This document shows positions 15,601 through 30,600 of a stretch of DNA of 64,000 bases, piece after piece. The DNA comes from Congeria kusceri. Its lineage: Eukaryota; Mollusca; Bivalvia; Myida; Dreissenidae. Both the position numbers and the translations under genes were made by a program. Positions within the stretch are counted from its first letter, which is position 1. Every line of letters starts with the position of its first letter. The notes beneath the pieces are model-generated. The model had not been told where the DNA came from. It worked only from the letters and a program-made list of their open reading frames with translations, and made no database searches. Location: NCBI GenBank assembly GCA_027627225.1, contig CM051032.1, positions 63,872,637 to 63,936,636 on the forward strand. The letters are read 5' to 3'.

Positions 15601-18600
15601 TACTGTAATGTCTTGCTCAGTGTATTAGAGCAGAATTAGTCACATTTCCTAAGACAACCCCCAATTAAAAATGTTTGCTATTCCTTTACTAATGAATAAA
15701 GAATCATCACAATGACTTAAAGTGACATTACTTTTAACAGTTATTTATATTCTATATACAATAAATGTGAACTGTTTTTATTCCATCAAAGTCTACATGT
15801 ATGTCGTAATTTACATTTGCATACAAACATTTAAATCCATTTGCTAATACAGCACTCGAATTTAAATATTTCTGCATCTAGTAAACACTTGCAAGTGGCT
15901 TAAATTTTTCACTTGCAAACATTATTTTCTTGTCACAATTCAATTAAGTATTAGTATGAATAACAACCCATAAACGTTCTATCTGTATTATGTGAAGTTA
16001 GAATAAGACATTAAACATAGAACGAACATGATTTTTGTTATTTTTTTCACATAAAACTGAGCATTTCGTGTTGTTTATGTATGTTTGTTTTAAATTCTGT
16101 CAAATATTTTGGTATAATTAGCATTTTTCCATGACATTTTCATTAAAACTGATTGTGTCTTTGATCATTTTTACTGCATTTATAGACTGTGTTCATGCAC
16201 GCATGGACACAATTCAATTTTGTGTGTGAAAATTTTGTAAATGCACACAAGTATACAGCTTTGTGGTAAAATCAATTTTACTGATGCAGTTATATATGCA
16301 GGTGTCTATTGCACTAATTACTCTGCAAAATTCTTAAATTACAAATGGTAAACTGAATATAAAACATTGCTGCCATAAAACAGTGTATTCTATGGTTGAC
16401 ATCTTATTCCAACTTCAGATAACAGTGTGTTTACTGTACTTTTTCAAAAATCAGTCAGTACAATAATTTCTGTAGAAATAAAATCTGTTTTTCATTAATG
16501 TGCGAAAAAAAACAACGAACAAATAATTTCGGACCAATAAAGACCCGTGGCATACACATATTTTTCACTTTTTTTTTTTTTTAAAGCAACCGAAAAAATT
16601 AACTTGCAAAACTAATTTTTCACTTGCATTTTGCAAGTGCTAAATTCGAGCCCTACTAATAATTATACATATATTTCATAACTGCATTATGATTGTGACA
16701 GGGAGTGTCCCAATTTTAATCCATACACAAATTACTTGATGCTTGCATGTTGTGATGCACTGTGCAATGTAGTTATACATTTAATGTTGAAATAAATCCA
16801 TCTAGCAGACAATCCTTAACTCACCAGTCAAAGAGGACATTATGCTGCGGACATGTTCCGAGGTTATGTCGAATTTGGTCCATGTCGTAACGAATGTCCT
16901 TGCCGTGGATGTACGCCGTGCCATCAGTTGGCGGGAATAATCCCGTCAAAATGGACCTGGAAATTCAATAGAAATTTAACACATTCCTATTATATATATA
17001 CCTGTAATAAGTACATTTTTATTTTTCAAATCATTAAAAAATACTGTTTCTGAGTCAATAAATAACATTCCAAAACCACTTTAGATCATTTAAAATAGGT
17101 TCCTGACAAAACCAAAGAATGTTTACATGGAAGTGATTTTGCCCATGCCATTGAATAGTACAGTGTGGTATTTACATGGTAGTGGTTTTTCCCGCGCCAT
17201 TGTGCCCCAGGAAGGAGGTGATCTGGTCCTGGTAGAAGTTGAGATTCAGCCCATCTACAGCTGGTTTCTTGCTCGACGAGTACTTCTTCTTCAGGTTCCG
17301 TATTGCAACTCCGATCTTTTTGTCTTTTGGCTCGGCTTCCATAGTGTCTGTGTCTAGAAAATATGGTTTAACCCACTGATGTGAATTCAGTAACATTTAA
17401 GAGGAGGCTACACTACACCAACAACCACCCCAACCTCCTGCCACAAATGATCTGACAGAACTCATAATTTCCTATCAGATCCAGCCAATTTAAGTGCTTC
17501 TTGAATTGGTATATAAAATTTTATCTAAAAAGAGCTGTCTCAGGTCAGCGTGCTAGACTATTCATACCGCTTTGTCAGAGTCATGGGTCTTGGCCTGTGA
17601 CCTTACATAATGACCCTGACGATATGTATGGAGTTTCAATTGAATATCTGTTACAGGAGTAGTTACAGAGCTATGTACTTCTTGCACGCAAACCTTAATC
17701 TGAATTTTCTAAGTACAAAAAGGGGGATCACTCTGCTAAATTGCAGGTCAGAGTTATAGGCCTTGGACAGTGACTGTACCCCAAAGACATGCGTCAAGTT
17801 TCAATTGAATATCTGTAGTTGTTACAGAGATATGAACTTGTTGCATGCAAACCTTAACCAGAGCATTAGGCCAAGGAATGGGTGAGTAGAATAGCTCGGA
17901 CTATTCAGTGAATAGTCGAGCTAAAAAGGAGGAAAAAAAAAGAGAGTATCACATTTCTGTTTACCTCAAGCATTCATCAAGGAATACTGAGTTGAAATTT
18001 CAATTTACTTGTTTTTGCATTTTAAACCTTAAGGCGCTCAACGTTAACTTTTGAAACTACTTGTCCGGTCGGACTAGTAGCCCAAAATTTCACGTGTCCT
18101 GACCAAAAAGTTACTTGCCCTGACCTTCAAATACCACTTAGGCACAAACTCGTGTTTTTTCGTTTTTTCATAATTACATTTTGTTTCTTTTCGACCTTTA
18201 GGGGATTTTTTGATGTTTCTGCTGATTTTGACGAGGAAAAACCAAAGGAAAATAAAACTGAAATTTTAAGCAGACGACATGGTACTTGAATGTGTAACTA
18301 ACATAAATAAACCGCCACTGAGAATGATGACGTAAAATAATATATAAGGGGAGTAACCGTGTCAGTGCGGTGAACTAAAAAATGTAAGATTTATTTCCCT
18401 TGTAAACAGTACGGTGTAGTATTACATGTAAGCATCGGACTACCACGCGCTTTATCGTTAGTATGTAAACAATAACTTGTCGAAGGAAATTCAGCAAAAC
18501 TACTGGATTTTTAAACAAATTTTGTTACTACATAATAAGAGATAAAGAACACTTGTCCCGTGGGACTAGCAGATACTTTTTTTAACTTGTCCGGACCAAC

Positions 18601-21600
18601 AATTAGGTTGTCCGGACAGTCGGACTACCGTTAATGTCGAGCCCTGCTTACAGACATATTTACATGTCCATCCCTGGGTAAAACCAGTACATGGTGTCGT
18701 TTTGAAGATCACCTTGCCACTGTGTGTAAACACCATACCTGGAGCCCGCCCTGAATGCCAAATGTATTTGAGGCATGTCGTGAGAAAACCGGGCTATATG
18801 CATGTGCGTAAAGTGTTGTCCCGGATCAGCTTGTTCAGTCCAACAGGCTGATCTGGGACGACACTTTCTGCTTTTATGGTATTTTCTGTTTCAAGGGAGT
18901 CTCTTCTAAACATAAATCCACTGTAGACGGAAAGTGTCATCCCAGATTAGCCTGTGCAGACTGCACAGGCTAATCTGGGACGACACTTTACGCACATGCA
19001 TTAAGACCAGTTTTCCAATTATACGCATTATTTCATGTTATGTAGAAAATACTATTGAATGATAACGTGATCACTGCACTCCAATAACATATAGTTTAGT
19101 GTTTATGACGCAAAAAGTAAGGCACTATTTTCCCACTATAACAATTGGTGAAATCAACAAATATCCTATATATCACACTTATTACACAATTGTGACCTTC
19201 TTCTACCTCAAGAACTATACTTTTAATAAGGGACTCTACAAGTCTGTATAAAAATATAGTGATTATCATAAAATAAAACCATCCATATACTTTAGGTAAG
19301 CCAGTATATTTTTTAAATAAAATTATAATACATGTTGAGAAAAACTTATGGTTAGAAATGCATATCAAAAGAGAAATTTAAGACTAAAATAATTTTCTAC
19401 TGCACAGTAAAAAATTATAGCACATGTATGTACAGCATCTCGACAAGTCAGACCAATTGTTCGTGCATTCGCATTCTTATTGTCCTAATTCAAAACCGAA
19501 CATAGCCATTGGTGTAGGATAAAAGGGTCTTTATCGTCAGAAAATATTTTCGTTATTTTTCGTTGAAGTTTTTTATGTTACATAAAACTGTATTTGAGTA
19601 GAACAGAGACTTTCAAATAAAGGTATAAAAATCAGACAGTCCCAGTTTAAACCATGTGATAACAAGACTTATGTCAACAGGTGGTCCGTACCTCGTGGGT
19701 TTAGGTTGGTCATGCCCAGCTGATTGTCAGACCTGTCGTGGTTAGACCCTCCAGTCCCGCACCAGTACGACTTGGTGAACGGGAAGTAGAACGGCTTAGG
19801 AATTCCGTACTGACCTGGCAAACAGAATTCGTCACAAGGTAATTGTTGCATTCAATAATTAAATAATAGAATGTTAAAAATGCCATACTGACGTAGAAGA
19901 TGAATAAGACACAAAGTAATTGCGACATTCAATATTTAAATAACTGAATGGCTTCAAAATCCTATATTGACCCATAATAATATAAACTGTGTATCATCAA
20001 CTATTTAAATAAGTCAGTTAAAACAACATAAAATAAACTCATCAATACAACTCATTTTCTTGATGATGAAAACCTGAATTGTAATTTAATAGGTCTACCC
20101 AAGTACTTTCTTAACATACAATGTAACTTACAGATATTACTTTTTTAATCAAGGATTTTTTGTCATGAACCATACATGTTTTTTTGTTTTTGTTTTTCAA
20201 CTAGAACTTATCAATTTCTATACCGTATTGATATTATGTAGAAAATGTATCAGACGTCCTGAAGAAAATCCACAGAACAATTCCCATGTGCTGATATTGA
20301 TATGTCCGTCAGAACCCCTGACGGTAAATTTACATATTCTGCTACAGAATTTTCAATGATTTAATTATAGATAATGATAAAACACTAATCTTGGGAAAGA
20401 TCTAGGATCAGAAAAGGTACCCGGTGCTGCTAAAAAGAAAAAAATTATATAAGTTCTTTGAAATTTTCTAACAAATTTTGTTCTGGTTTTTTCCCCTACT
20501 ACACTGTAACTCCATTATATTGCGATTCCCGGGGTCCACGGATCGTGATCGCGATATATCCGGATCACGATATAACTTGCTAGGCCATTCAGTAGATATA
20601 GATGTATACATTAGCCTGTTTTTCCCCGATCTCAAACATAAATGTAATTAAGTAAATAACTCACCCTTTTCAATGTAGTTAACATCCATTATGTATTAAA
20701 TCCACATGTAAAATATTCCATTTGTATATGAAAATATAATATTATTCCTTTAATTCTGTTGAATTAATTTCAAATCGCGTATAAAAAATATAAAGTCCGA
20801 AACGCCTATCTGAATTTCACTATTCATGTGAAGTAAACATAAATTCTATTAACAATTACAACACACATGTATTTCGTGTCAACTCTTTGTTCTGTTAGAA
20901 AAAGCGCGCGAAAAATTGCTGACACAAAGGACATTGTCATGGGTGGCACGCGCGCTGTTAGCTGATGACGTCAAACTGTTACACTTTGATGTTAAGCGAG
21001 TCGGCGTATTGTTTGTCGCACTACAAGAGTGTGAATAAAAGAGACGCCGTGAAGGCACAAAAATCCTGATCAGACTGGATTTATTTATGAGCATTTGGTA
21101 ATAGGAAAATATTGAAGTACATGAAAAAAATTGGGATCCAAGGCCGATTCGCGATATACTGGACATCGCGATATAACGGATCGCGATACAGCGGATCTGC
21201 ACTGTACTCTACACAAGAACAATTAACACAAACCTGGGAAGACGGCCTCAATGTACCAAGTCAGAAGCCCATAAAGGATCATGTCAATGATCATCATCGT
21301 GATGCAGTGGATCATGTTGAAGTCGTCATCGTTGACGGGACTGATTCCCATGTTGCTCCACTGAAGACCGATCGCCTGCTCCTCCCACAGTGCGATGAAG
21401 TTACAGCCATATCCAAATGCCACGTTGGATGACAGGCCCTGAATAAGTGATGAAGTTACAGCCATATCCAAATGCCACGTTGGATGACAGGCCCTGAATA
21501 AGTGATGCATGGATGATCATTTATCGATTAGCTGTAAGTAAACATTTTTCGATGGCGAGTATCGATGTGACATTTACAAAATCGATCATCGTATTAGACG

Positions 21601-24600
21601 TATGAAAATGGGTCTGGGTTGCCCAGTTACGTTTGTTGAAACTTTGTTCTGTCTTTCTTTCTTTTTTATCACTGAAGCAAATCAAACTTTTTCGGAAATA
21701 AAAGTTGTTATTGTTTACCTTTATTACTGATACATAAAAGAACCAAATACACACCAATATTTAAGTACCTATTATAGATTTAAAGAATAGATATGAGGCG
21801 TGTTGTTAAATAACCGGGCTTGATGCAAGTGCGTAAAGTGTTGTCCAAGATCAGCCTGTGCAGGCCGCACAGGCTAATCCGGGACTACACTTTCCACCTA
21901 CAGTGGATTTATGTTTAGAAGAGACTTTCTTGAAACAGAAAATACCATAAAAGCGGAAAGTGTCGTCCTGGATTAGCCAGAGCGGACTGCACAGGCTGAT
22001 CCAGGACGACACTTGACGCACATGCATAAAGCCCGGTTTTCCCACGCCACGCCACATATACGTATTGTACAAACTAACTCTTGAAACTGATTATAATCAG
22101 TTAAATCGCATCTGAAGTGGCGACTGATTCCAACCGATGATCGATTGCAATTTAAAACAGATGTCCCAACACTACCCTGAATGTTTTAATTGCTGATGAG
22201 GAGAAACTTAGAAAGCAGACATGTAATTTCAAAAGTATTTTTCAAGTATGAAAGTATGCTCCGCCCCCAAAGAGTTCAACAAGAATTCTGGAATATATAC
22301 AGAATTCTGGGAACTTGCTAAAAAAAGACTAAGGATGACAACCACTCCTAGACAGAGTTATGTTTGTCAAGCTAAAGGGAAATAACTACTCGTATACAAC
22401 AAGAAGGCCATAAGGCCTTAGGTTGCTCACCTGAGGGGCTAAGGAATTCTGAGCAAGTCACATGAAGATTTGGCTATAAATGTGGCCTCTAGATTGTTCG
22501 CAAGCTTGTTTTTTTCAATTTGGCCTGGTGACCTAGTATTTTACCACGTGACCTGGGTTCGACCTTGTCCGAGTTATCATTGCGACAAATGTTTTAAGAA
22601 AGTTTCATGATGATTGGGATACAAATGTGGCCTCTAGAGTGTTCACAAGCTTTTTCTATAGCCATAAACCGTAATTTCTCGCGTAGAAGCCACAATTTTT
22701 TCAGCCAAAATTCGTAGCATTTTTCGGTGCGTCTTATACGCGGAAATAAGCAAAAACTCCTAGTTTTTCTATCATAAATATCATCTGTGGTGTTTTGGGC
22801 GCCATTTTGAATAGACACTCGATCGACATCACTAAGACGCTTATATAAGCAAGTATTCGTACCGGATACGTTTCACACTGTTTTATATTGGGATCTTTTA
22901 AAAATATATCATTATATAATATATTCCTATTTTGTGTGTTTTATATTCTTAATTCTTATCTTTAGGAAATATATATGCAATAAAACATAATACATAAGAA
23001 ATAAGAACCAGCGTTAAATGAACCGTAGTGTAAACACCACCTGACATACTACTTCACACATTTTATACTGCTATGAAACAATATGGATGGTGTCATTGAT
23101 GATACTTGCAAAACTGACTGTGTTTGTCAAACAGACAATTAGCGCTTATGGCATAATTAAAGGTGTTGACACTTGAGACTTCTCAACACCTCTGAACATA
23201 TCTAGTGTTATGTATCCGCATTTCGATTTTCACAACAAAAATATTTTCAGTGTCAATAAACAATAGACGCAAATTTACGATTTTGATGTTTAGAAGCTTT
23301 CAAATCGCAGATTTTTTTTCCACAAATTAGGATCTGAATTTTAAGGTGCGTCTCAAACGCAAGGGCGTACCATACACGAGGATTTATGGTAAGGAACACT
23401 GCCCCACCCCCTGTCGGCCATGTTTTTCAACGGACCGGAGCCATTTTCGAACTCGGTGGAGATTTCAATAGAACAAATGTTCTGAGCAAGTTTCATGATG
23501 ATTGGGCAAAAAGTGTGACTTCTAGGATGTTCACAAGCTTTTTCTTCAATTTGACCTAGTGACCAAGTTTTTGACCCCACATGACCCAGTTTTCGGCCGA
23601 GATATCATTGGGACAAATGTTCTGACAAAGTTTCATGAAGATTTGCCAATAAATGTGGCCTCTAGAGTGTTCACAAGGTAAATGTTGACAAAGCACGACG
23701 GACGGCGGACAAAAGGCGATCACAAAAGCTCACCATGAGCACGTTGAGCTCTGGTGAGCTAAAAAGGGACTCAGAGTTGCAGTTGTCCCCCTTGTAATCC
23801 TGTAAGAATGTCGCTAAAATAATAATCTCTAAACAGATTCACCAAAGTTAAGCACTTCTTGTAAATACAATTGAGGTGCGTCGTGGGAAAACCAGCCTTA
23901 ATGCTTGTGCGTAAAGTGTCGTCCCGGATTAGCCTGTTAAGTCTACACAGGCTAATCCGGGACAGTGCTTTCCGCCTTTATGGTATTTTCTGTTTCAATG
24001 AAGTCTCTTCTAAACATAAATCCACTATAGGCGGAAAGTACTGGCCCGGATTAGCCTGTGCAGACTGTACAGGCTAATCCGGGACGACACTTTACACACA
24101 TGCATTTAGCCCGGTTTACCCACGACATTCCTCAATTTAGCATCCAAAAGGAGGAAATCAACTGAGGTGGAAAAATCACATCCCTGGGAACAAACACTGT
24201 TTGAATGTGCAAACCATAGAGAAACCAAATGTTTAATACCAACATCATTACAGTGTGTATGTACGATCTTTCATGTCGATTATTTTCATATGAAAGTGAC
24301 AATAAAACTTGAAAGCAAACAGAAAAACACAAAAATGACGAAGGAAACACTTCAATATCAAATAAATCAACATGTACTAGTGTCGACTTGTGCATCGTTT
24401 ATTAGTGTTGTGTAACCTAAACCAACTGTCAATTAGACGTATATAAATGTATTTGAGTTTCCGCTTGAACAGACGAAAACTATTTGGTGATTAAAAACAA
24501 GCTTATGTGCATTTTAAAAGCATTTTAATTTTTATTCCAGTTTAAATTGAAATATATGTTAATTAACTTTATTTTTTTAATTGTATTTATGCCACTATTT

Positions 24601-27600
24601 CTGTTTTTAGATCGTACATACACACTTCAACAACAGAAGGATTGTAAAATCTCAAGCAAAAATTAAAATAACATATAAAACAGTGTTGTTGTTTTCAGAA
24701 AAAAGTTACATACCAGGAATGACTTTGGTATTAACAAAAGCTCAGAAAGATATTCTTAGTCATTCACAAAGTCGAAAACTTAACTTAAATTGCATTTTAA
24801 AATATGAAGTTTTAATTGGATTCAAAATTTTGGAATAAAACAGGTATTACAACAAAAACCAAAAGTAAGCTGGTTTTACTTGTGATATAAATATTATATT
24901 TATTAAATAGTTGTTGTTGGGTCCGGCTGGCTCAGTTGGTAGAGCGCTAGACTATCAATCTGGGGATCATGAGTTCGAACCCCAGCCCAGCCACATAACT
25001 TGTGTGGGGATTGGTCATGAAATTGTTTGTATGGCCATTCTCCCCCTACCTCTGATTCAAGTAGGGCAGCTGTCTGTTACTGGCATAGATATGTGCACTT
25101 AGTAATGGTAAACCGCTTAGATCGGCTAAGCTTGCCCAGGAAAAGTGTGAGTAGGTTAACTGACCGCTGTGATATGACTGAAATACTGTTAAAAACGGCG
25201 AAAAATCCAAACAAACAAACGATTAAATAGTTGTCCACTTCTAAGGTTATGGTCTTACCCTATTTCTAAACTTGTTCTAACACAACTTACCACAGCCATT
25301 TTAACTTTTCTCGTAAGAACATCGTCAAACTGTAACATCAACATGTACGGGAGGTAACCCAGAAAATATATAAAACCGGCGCAGCATGCAGCGAGGTTCG
25401 GGCGCGAGAAGAAAACGCTGATGAGGAAGCAGAAGACGATCGTCACGGTTGTAAACAACGTCAGGAAAAACAGCACCGCAGACGGGTCCGAATGCTCCAG
25501 GACTTGACCAGTCTGAAATAAAATAATACAAAAATTCATGATAATACTGCAGAGAATAATAGTGATGTAAGCAAGCTATAATAAAACTAAACTATAAAAG
25601 TATTATGACAAGTATATTAAATATGATATTGCCTTTCACTATAATTGAACGCTACATAAATGTCAAAAACACTTCTCTTGTCACACATACAACACTAAGT
25701 GTAAAACTATCATCAACAGCATGTAAAATATAAGGGCTGTTCCAGGAAAAAAGGTGATGAGGTGGTGGAACGCTGATGTATTAAAATTTGGTGGGTGGGG
25801 GTGATAGAGAGGATAAAACGGATTATAAATTTTCAAACTGGCGTTCCGCCCCCCCCTTTACCTTTTCCTGGAGCAGCCCTGAGATGTAAATGCAATGTTG
25901 AGGCATCGAAAATAAATGTGTACATGCTGTTTCGAATATATCGAGTAGATTACAAGCTACAACGTCCACCCCTGACAACCATTATTACCAATATAATATA
26001 AAATAAACTTGATAGTGTTCTTTGCAAATAAACATTTGCACCATAACTTCTTTAGACAATGTGTTCTTATAAGATTTTTGTATCCAGATTTTAACTGTAC
26101 CTACCCACAAACATACAATAAGACGTAAAAAAAATAAAAAGTTTGTTTCAGGTTACCCGACCTACCCTAAAAACAATGCCCGACCCTAAAACACTTTTTT
26201 GTTTATTTTACTTTTTTACAATAATTAAATGTTTTGTTTTGATAGCTTCCACTTCAAAACAATGTTTTATGATATTAGAGACATGTTTTCAATATTCTTT
26301 CAGTTTTAGAATCGTCAAATTGACCATTTACCAAATAAAAAATAATAATAAACAAGAAGGGCCCTAGGACGCTCACCTGAGACCTTGTAACCCAATTGGA
26401 ATTTGCATTCCAGAGGCATGGCTTATTTTTATCTCAGGGGCAGAAGTTGAACAACTTGAACAAACTTCTGGGCTTTGCGGTTTCAGGTAAAGATTTTTTA
26501 AGTCATTTTGCTATTTAAGTCTATATAAACTATGTGACCCCTCACGGGGTGGCCAGATTTGACCCCAGGGGCATAATTTCAACAATCTTTGGAGAGGACC
26601 ACTATGCAATGTTACATACCAAATATAGGAAAGCTGTGGGCCTTGCGGTTTCAGGTACAGATTTTTTAACTCATTTTGCTATTTAAGTCTATATAAACCA
26701 TGTGACCCCTCGGGGGTGGCCAGATTTGACCCCAGGGGTATAATTTGAACAATCTTTGGAGAGGACCACTATGCAATGTTACGTAACAAATATAGGAAAG
26801 CTGTGGGCCTTGCCGTTTCAGAGGAGAAGATTTTTAAAGTCATTTTGCTATTTAAGTCTATATAAACCATGAGACCCCCGAGGCGTGGCCAGTTTTGACC
26901 CCTGGGGCATAATTTGAACACTCTTTGTAAAGGACCACTATACAATGTTACACACCAAATATGAAACCTCTAGGCCTTGCGGTTTCATAGGAGAAGAATT
27001 TTAAAGTCATTTTGCTATTTAAGTCTATATTAACCATGTGACCAATCGGGTGTGGTCTGTTTTGACCCTATGGGGCATAATTTGAACAATCTTTGTAGAG
27101 TACCACTATAGGATGTGAAATACAAAATACGAAACCTCTGGGCCTTGCGGTTTCAGAGAAGCAGATTTTAAGACGTTTTGCTATATAAGTTTATATAAAC
27201 CATGTGACCCCCTCGGCGTGGCCAGTTTTGACCCCGGGGGCATAATTTGAACAATCTTTGTAGAGGACCACTATAGGATGTTACATACCAAATATGAAAC
27301 CTCTGGGCCTTGTGGTTTCAGAGGAGAAGATTTTTAAAGTCATTTTGCTATATATTCTATATAAACCATGTGATCCCGGGGTGTGGCCCGTTTTGACCCT
27401 AGCGGCATACTTTGAACAAACTTTGTTCAGGACCACTAAACAATGTTACATACCAAATATGAAACCTCTGGGCCTTGCGATTTCAGAGGAGGATTTTAAA
27501 AGTCATTTTGCTATATATTCTATATAAACCATGAGACCCCCGGGGGCGTGGCCAGTTATGACCCCATGGGCATAATTTGAACAATCTTTGTAGAGGACCA

Positions 27601-30600
27601 CTATAGGGTGTTACATACCAAATATGAAACCTCTGAGCCCTGTGGTTTCAGAGGAGAAGAGTTTTAAAGTAATTTTGCTATATATTCTATATAAACCATG
27701 AGACCCCCGGGGGCGTGGCCAGTTGACCCCATGGGCATAATTTGAACAATCTTTGTAAAGGACCACTAAAGGATGTTACATACCAAATATGAAACCTCTG
27801 GGCCTTGCGGTTTCAGAGGAGAAGATTTTTAAAGTCATTTTGCTATATATTCTATATAAACCATGTGACCCCCGGGGGAGTAGCCCATTTTGACCCCAGG
27901 GGCAAAATTAGAACAATCTTTGTAGAGGACCTCTAGAGGATGTCACATATCAAATATGAAAGGTCTGAGCCTTGCGGTTTCATAGAAGAAGATTTTTAAA
28001 GTTTTCATTTTTTAAATCTATTTTTAGCTCTGGTGACCTGCATATTCAGCGGATCGGAAAGATTTGAACAACTTTGAAAGAGGTCCACTCAAGGATCATT
28101 GCTGTGAAGTTTTGGTGAAAATCTGCCAAGCGGTTTAGGAGGAGATGTTGTTGGAATGAAAAGTTGACGACGCACGCACACACACACGCATGCATGCACA
28201 CACGCACGACGGACAACGGGCAATCACAAAATCTGACCATGAGCACTTTTTGCTCAGGTGAGCTAAAAACAATAATACCCTACCTATCTACCCTAATTTT
28301 TGGGGGCATGTAACCTGAAACTAACATAATTTTTTTTTACGCCTAAGGTAAAACCATTACCTTGAGTATATTCATAAGCAGCCAGTTGGCTTACATACAA
28401 ACAACACAGTAAAACCTGGGCTCGAATTCACCAACCCTTTCTTTGACATAAGACATAAGAATAAAGAATATTCTTGAAACTGTTCTGTTCTAAGTAGTAT
28501 GTTTATTTAAATCTTACTAGGTATTTACCAATGATAATTACAGCATTATTTATTTAGAACAACTTATCAATGACATAAGCGACTCTGGTACCCAGCATAT
28601 TTGCGAACACACACATTTTATTCTTGAGTCTAAGTCTGGGGCCATATTCCAGAAACATCTTCAGTTTATCTTAAAATATATTCACTTAAGTTCCAATTTG
28701 TGTAAGATGATTTTTTAAAATCTTCATATAACTTAATGATTCCAATTACAGTTAAGTAAAAAGTAGTCAATTATAATTTGATAATTAATTAACACTTGGC
28801 AGAATTTCATGCATACGTGGAATAAATACCTTAAGAAAAGTGATGATTTTAAGGCTACGGATAAGATTTCATTTAAGATGTTTCTGTTCTGTATTCTTAA
28901 GTCTAAGAATGGGTTCGTGAATACGTACCCAGTACATGATTAAACCAGTACCTTGAGTATAATCACCAGCAGCAGGTTGGTCAGGAACATTATTACGAAG
29001 GCGTTGATAAACCACGCCATCCAGTGCACGCCGTTACCGAGGCCCATAATCTTCATGATCTCCTTGAGACGCCGATCCTTCTCGTAGACGATACTCTTGC
29101 ACAACATGGCCGTCGTGAGAATCCACGCCAAGATCATGAATAGCGGTAACATTCTCGATATGGCGTTGATAAAACTGAAATTGTAGTTCAGGACAATTCT
29201 AAGGACTTTATTGATATTGCATAGGTTACAAGGCTAGAGTTTTTAGTTTTAGTTTTAATACCCATAAAGAAATCAACATTTGTGGAAATATATGACTTTT
29301 CATTAGAGGAAATATGAGTTTTATAAATATTTGGTGTATTATATATACAATATTGACTTTGTCTCAATTTTCTTTTAAATTTAACAAAAATTGGGTCAGC
29401 AGATTCAAGAAACTACAAGGCTAGAGTTTTTATTTTTAGTTTCTCGGACATGTCTGGACATCTGTCCAGTCGGAAGGCAAAAAAAAAAAAAAAAAAAAAA
29501 AAAATGGAATATAAACACATTTTTTCGCAATATACCGGGGTACATGCGACAATAACCAAAATATTTCAATGAAATGTTTGTTATGTGCACATGCATATCA
29601 AATCAACATGATTTAGTAGTACATATTAATATCCATTTCACATTATATTAAAGAGTTGAAAAAAAATCAACATTTGTGGAAATATATGAGTTTTCATTTG
29701 AGAGAATATGAGTTTTATCAATATTTGGTGTATTATATATACAATATTGGTTTTGTCTCAATTTTCTTTTTAATTTAACAAAAATTGGGTCAGCAGATTC
29801 GAGAAACGAAAAATCTACAAACTCTGACCTAAGTTTATTGATTTGGTGTACATGAACCTGGAATATTTCAGGAAATGTTTATGCACCTATCAATATATTC
29901 CCCCAGGGGGGAAGCGGCGGGCTGTCCCAGGGGAATTTGACAAATTTTATTTGTTGGGGTCTAATTCCCCATCCTAGAGTCAAGCATATTTGTTAAATCC
30001 CCTAAATGGGAGATGCTATGCCTATCAAATGGCCCAGGGGCCTGTATTACCAGGATCTATAATCCAACCAGTCTATTACCCCCTGACCCAGAATCCTTCG
30101 GAATGTCAAATTCCCGCCTGTCAGGAATCGCTTTCAGTCTGCCCACCGCTCCCCCCCCCTGGGGGAAAACATTGATCGGTGCATTATTATCATCTATATT
30201 TATGTATATCTTAAGATATGTTTTGAAAGAGAAATACAAATTTAGACTAACAATTTTGAACTAACTTTTTATGACAAGAATTCCTTATTAAATAAAGATA
30301 TGCACAGTATGTTCTTTAAACAAACTGTTATAGTTTGTTACATAACTTTATGTGCAACTAATATTTAAATGTTCATGCTAAAACTGCATTTAAAATTTTT
30401 GAAATTTCGAATCTATTATATCATATTTAGTTAGCCAACAAGCTTATTTTAACAATACCAAGTGAAAAAGGTCAATTGTAATTATGTATGCATATTGATC
30501 ATTTTACCAATAAATACATGTATACATCACTGTCCACATTAATTTCTGTCCTTTAAATATATGTTTAATTGTTTGTCGTAAAGATAAGTTCAGCGTGTAC

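Noticed and set aside
24919..24993. tRNA gene
   Set aside because: It has A and B boxes but is joined to a SINE body with a flanking target duplication, so it is the head of a retroposon.
29270..29808. LTR retrotransposon with 143-bp LTRs
   Set aside because: The repeats are too short, the interior is only 253 bp with poly-A, and no TG...CA ends or primer site were found.
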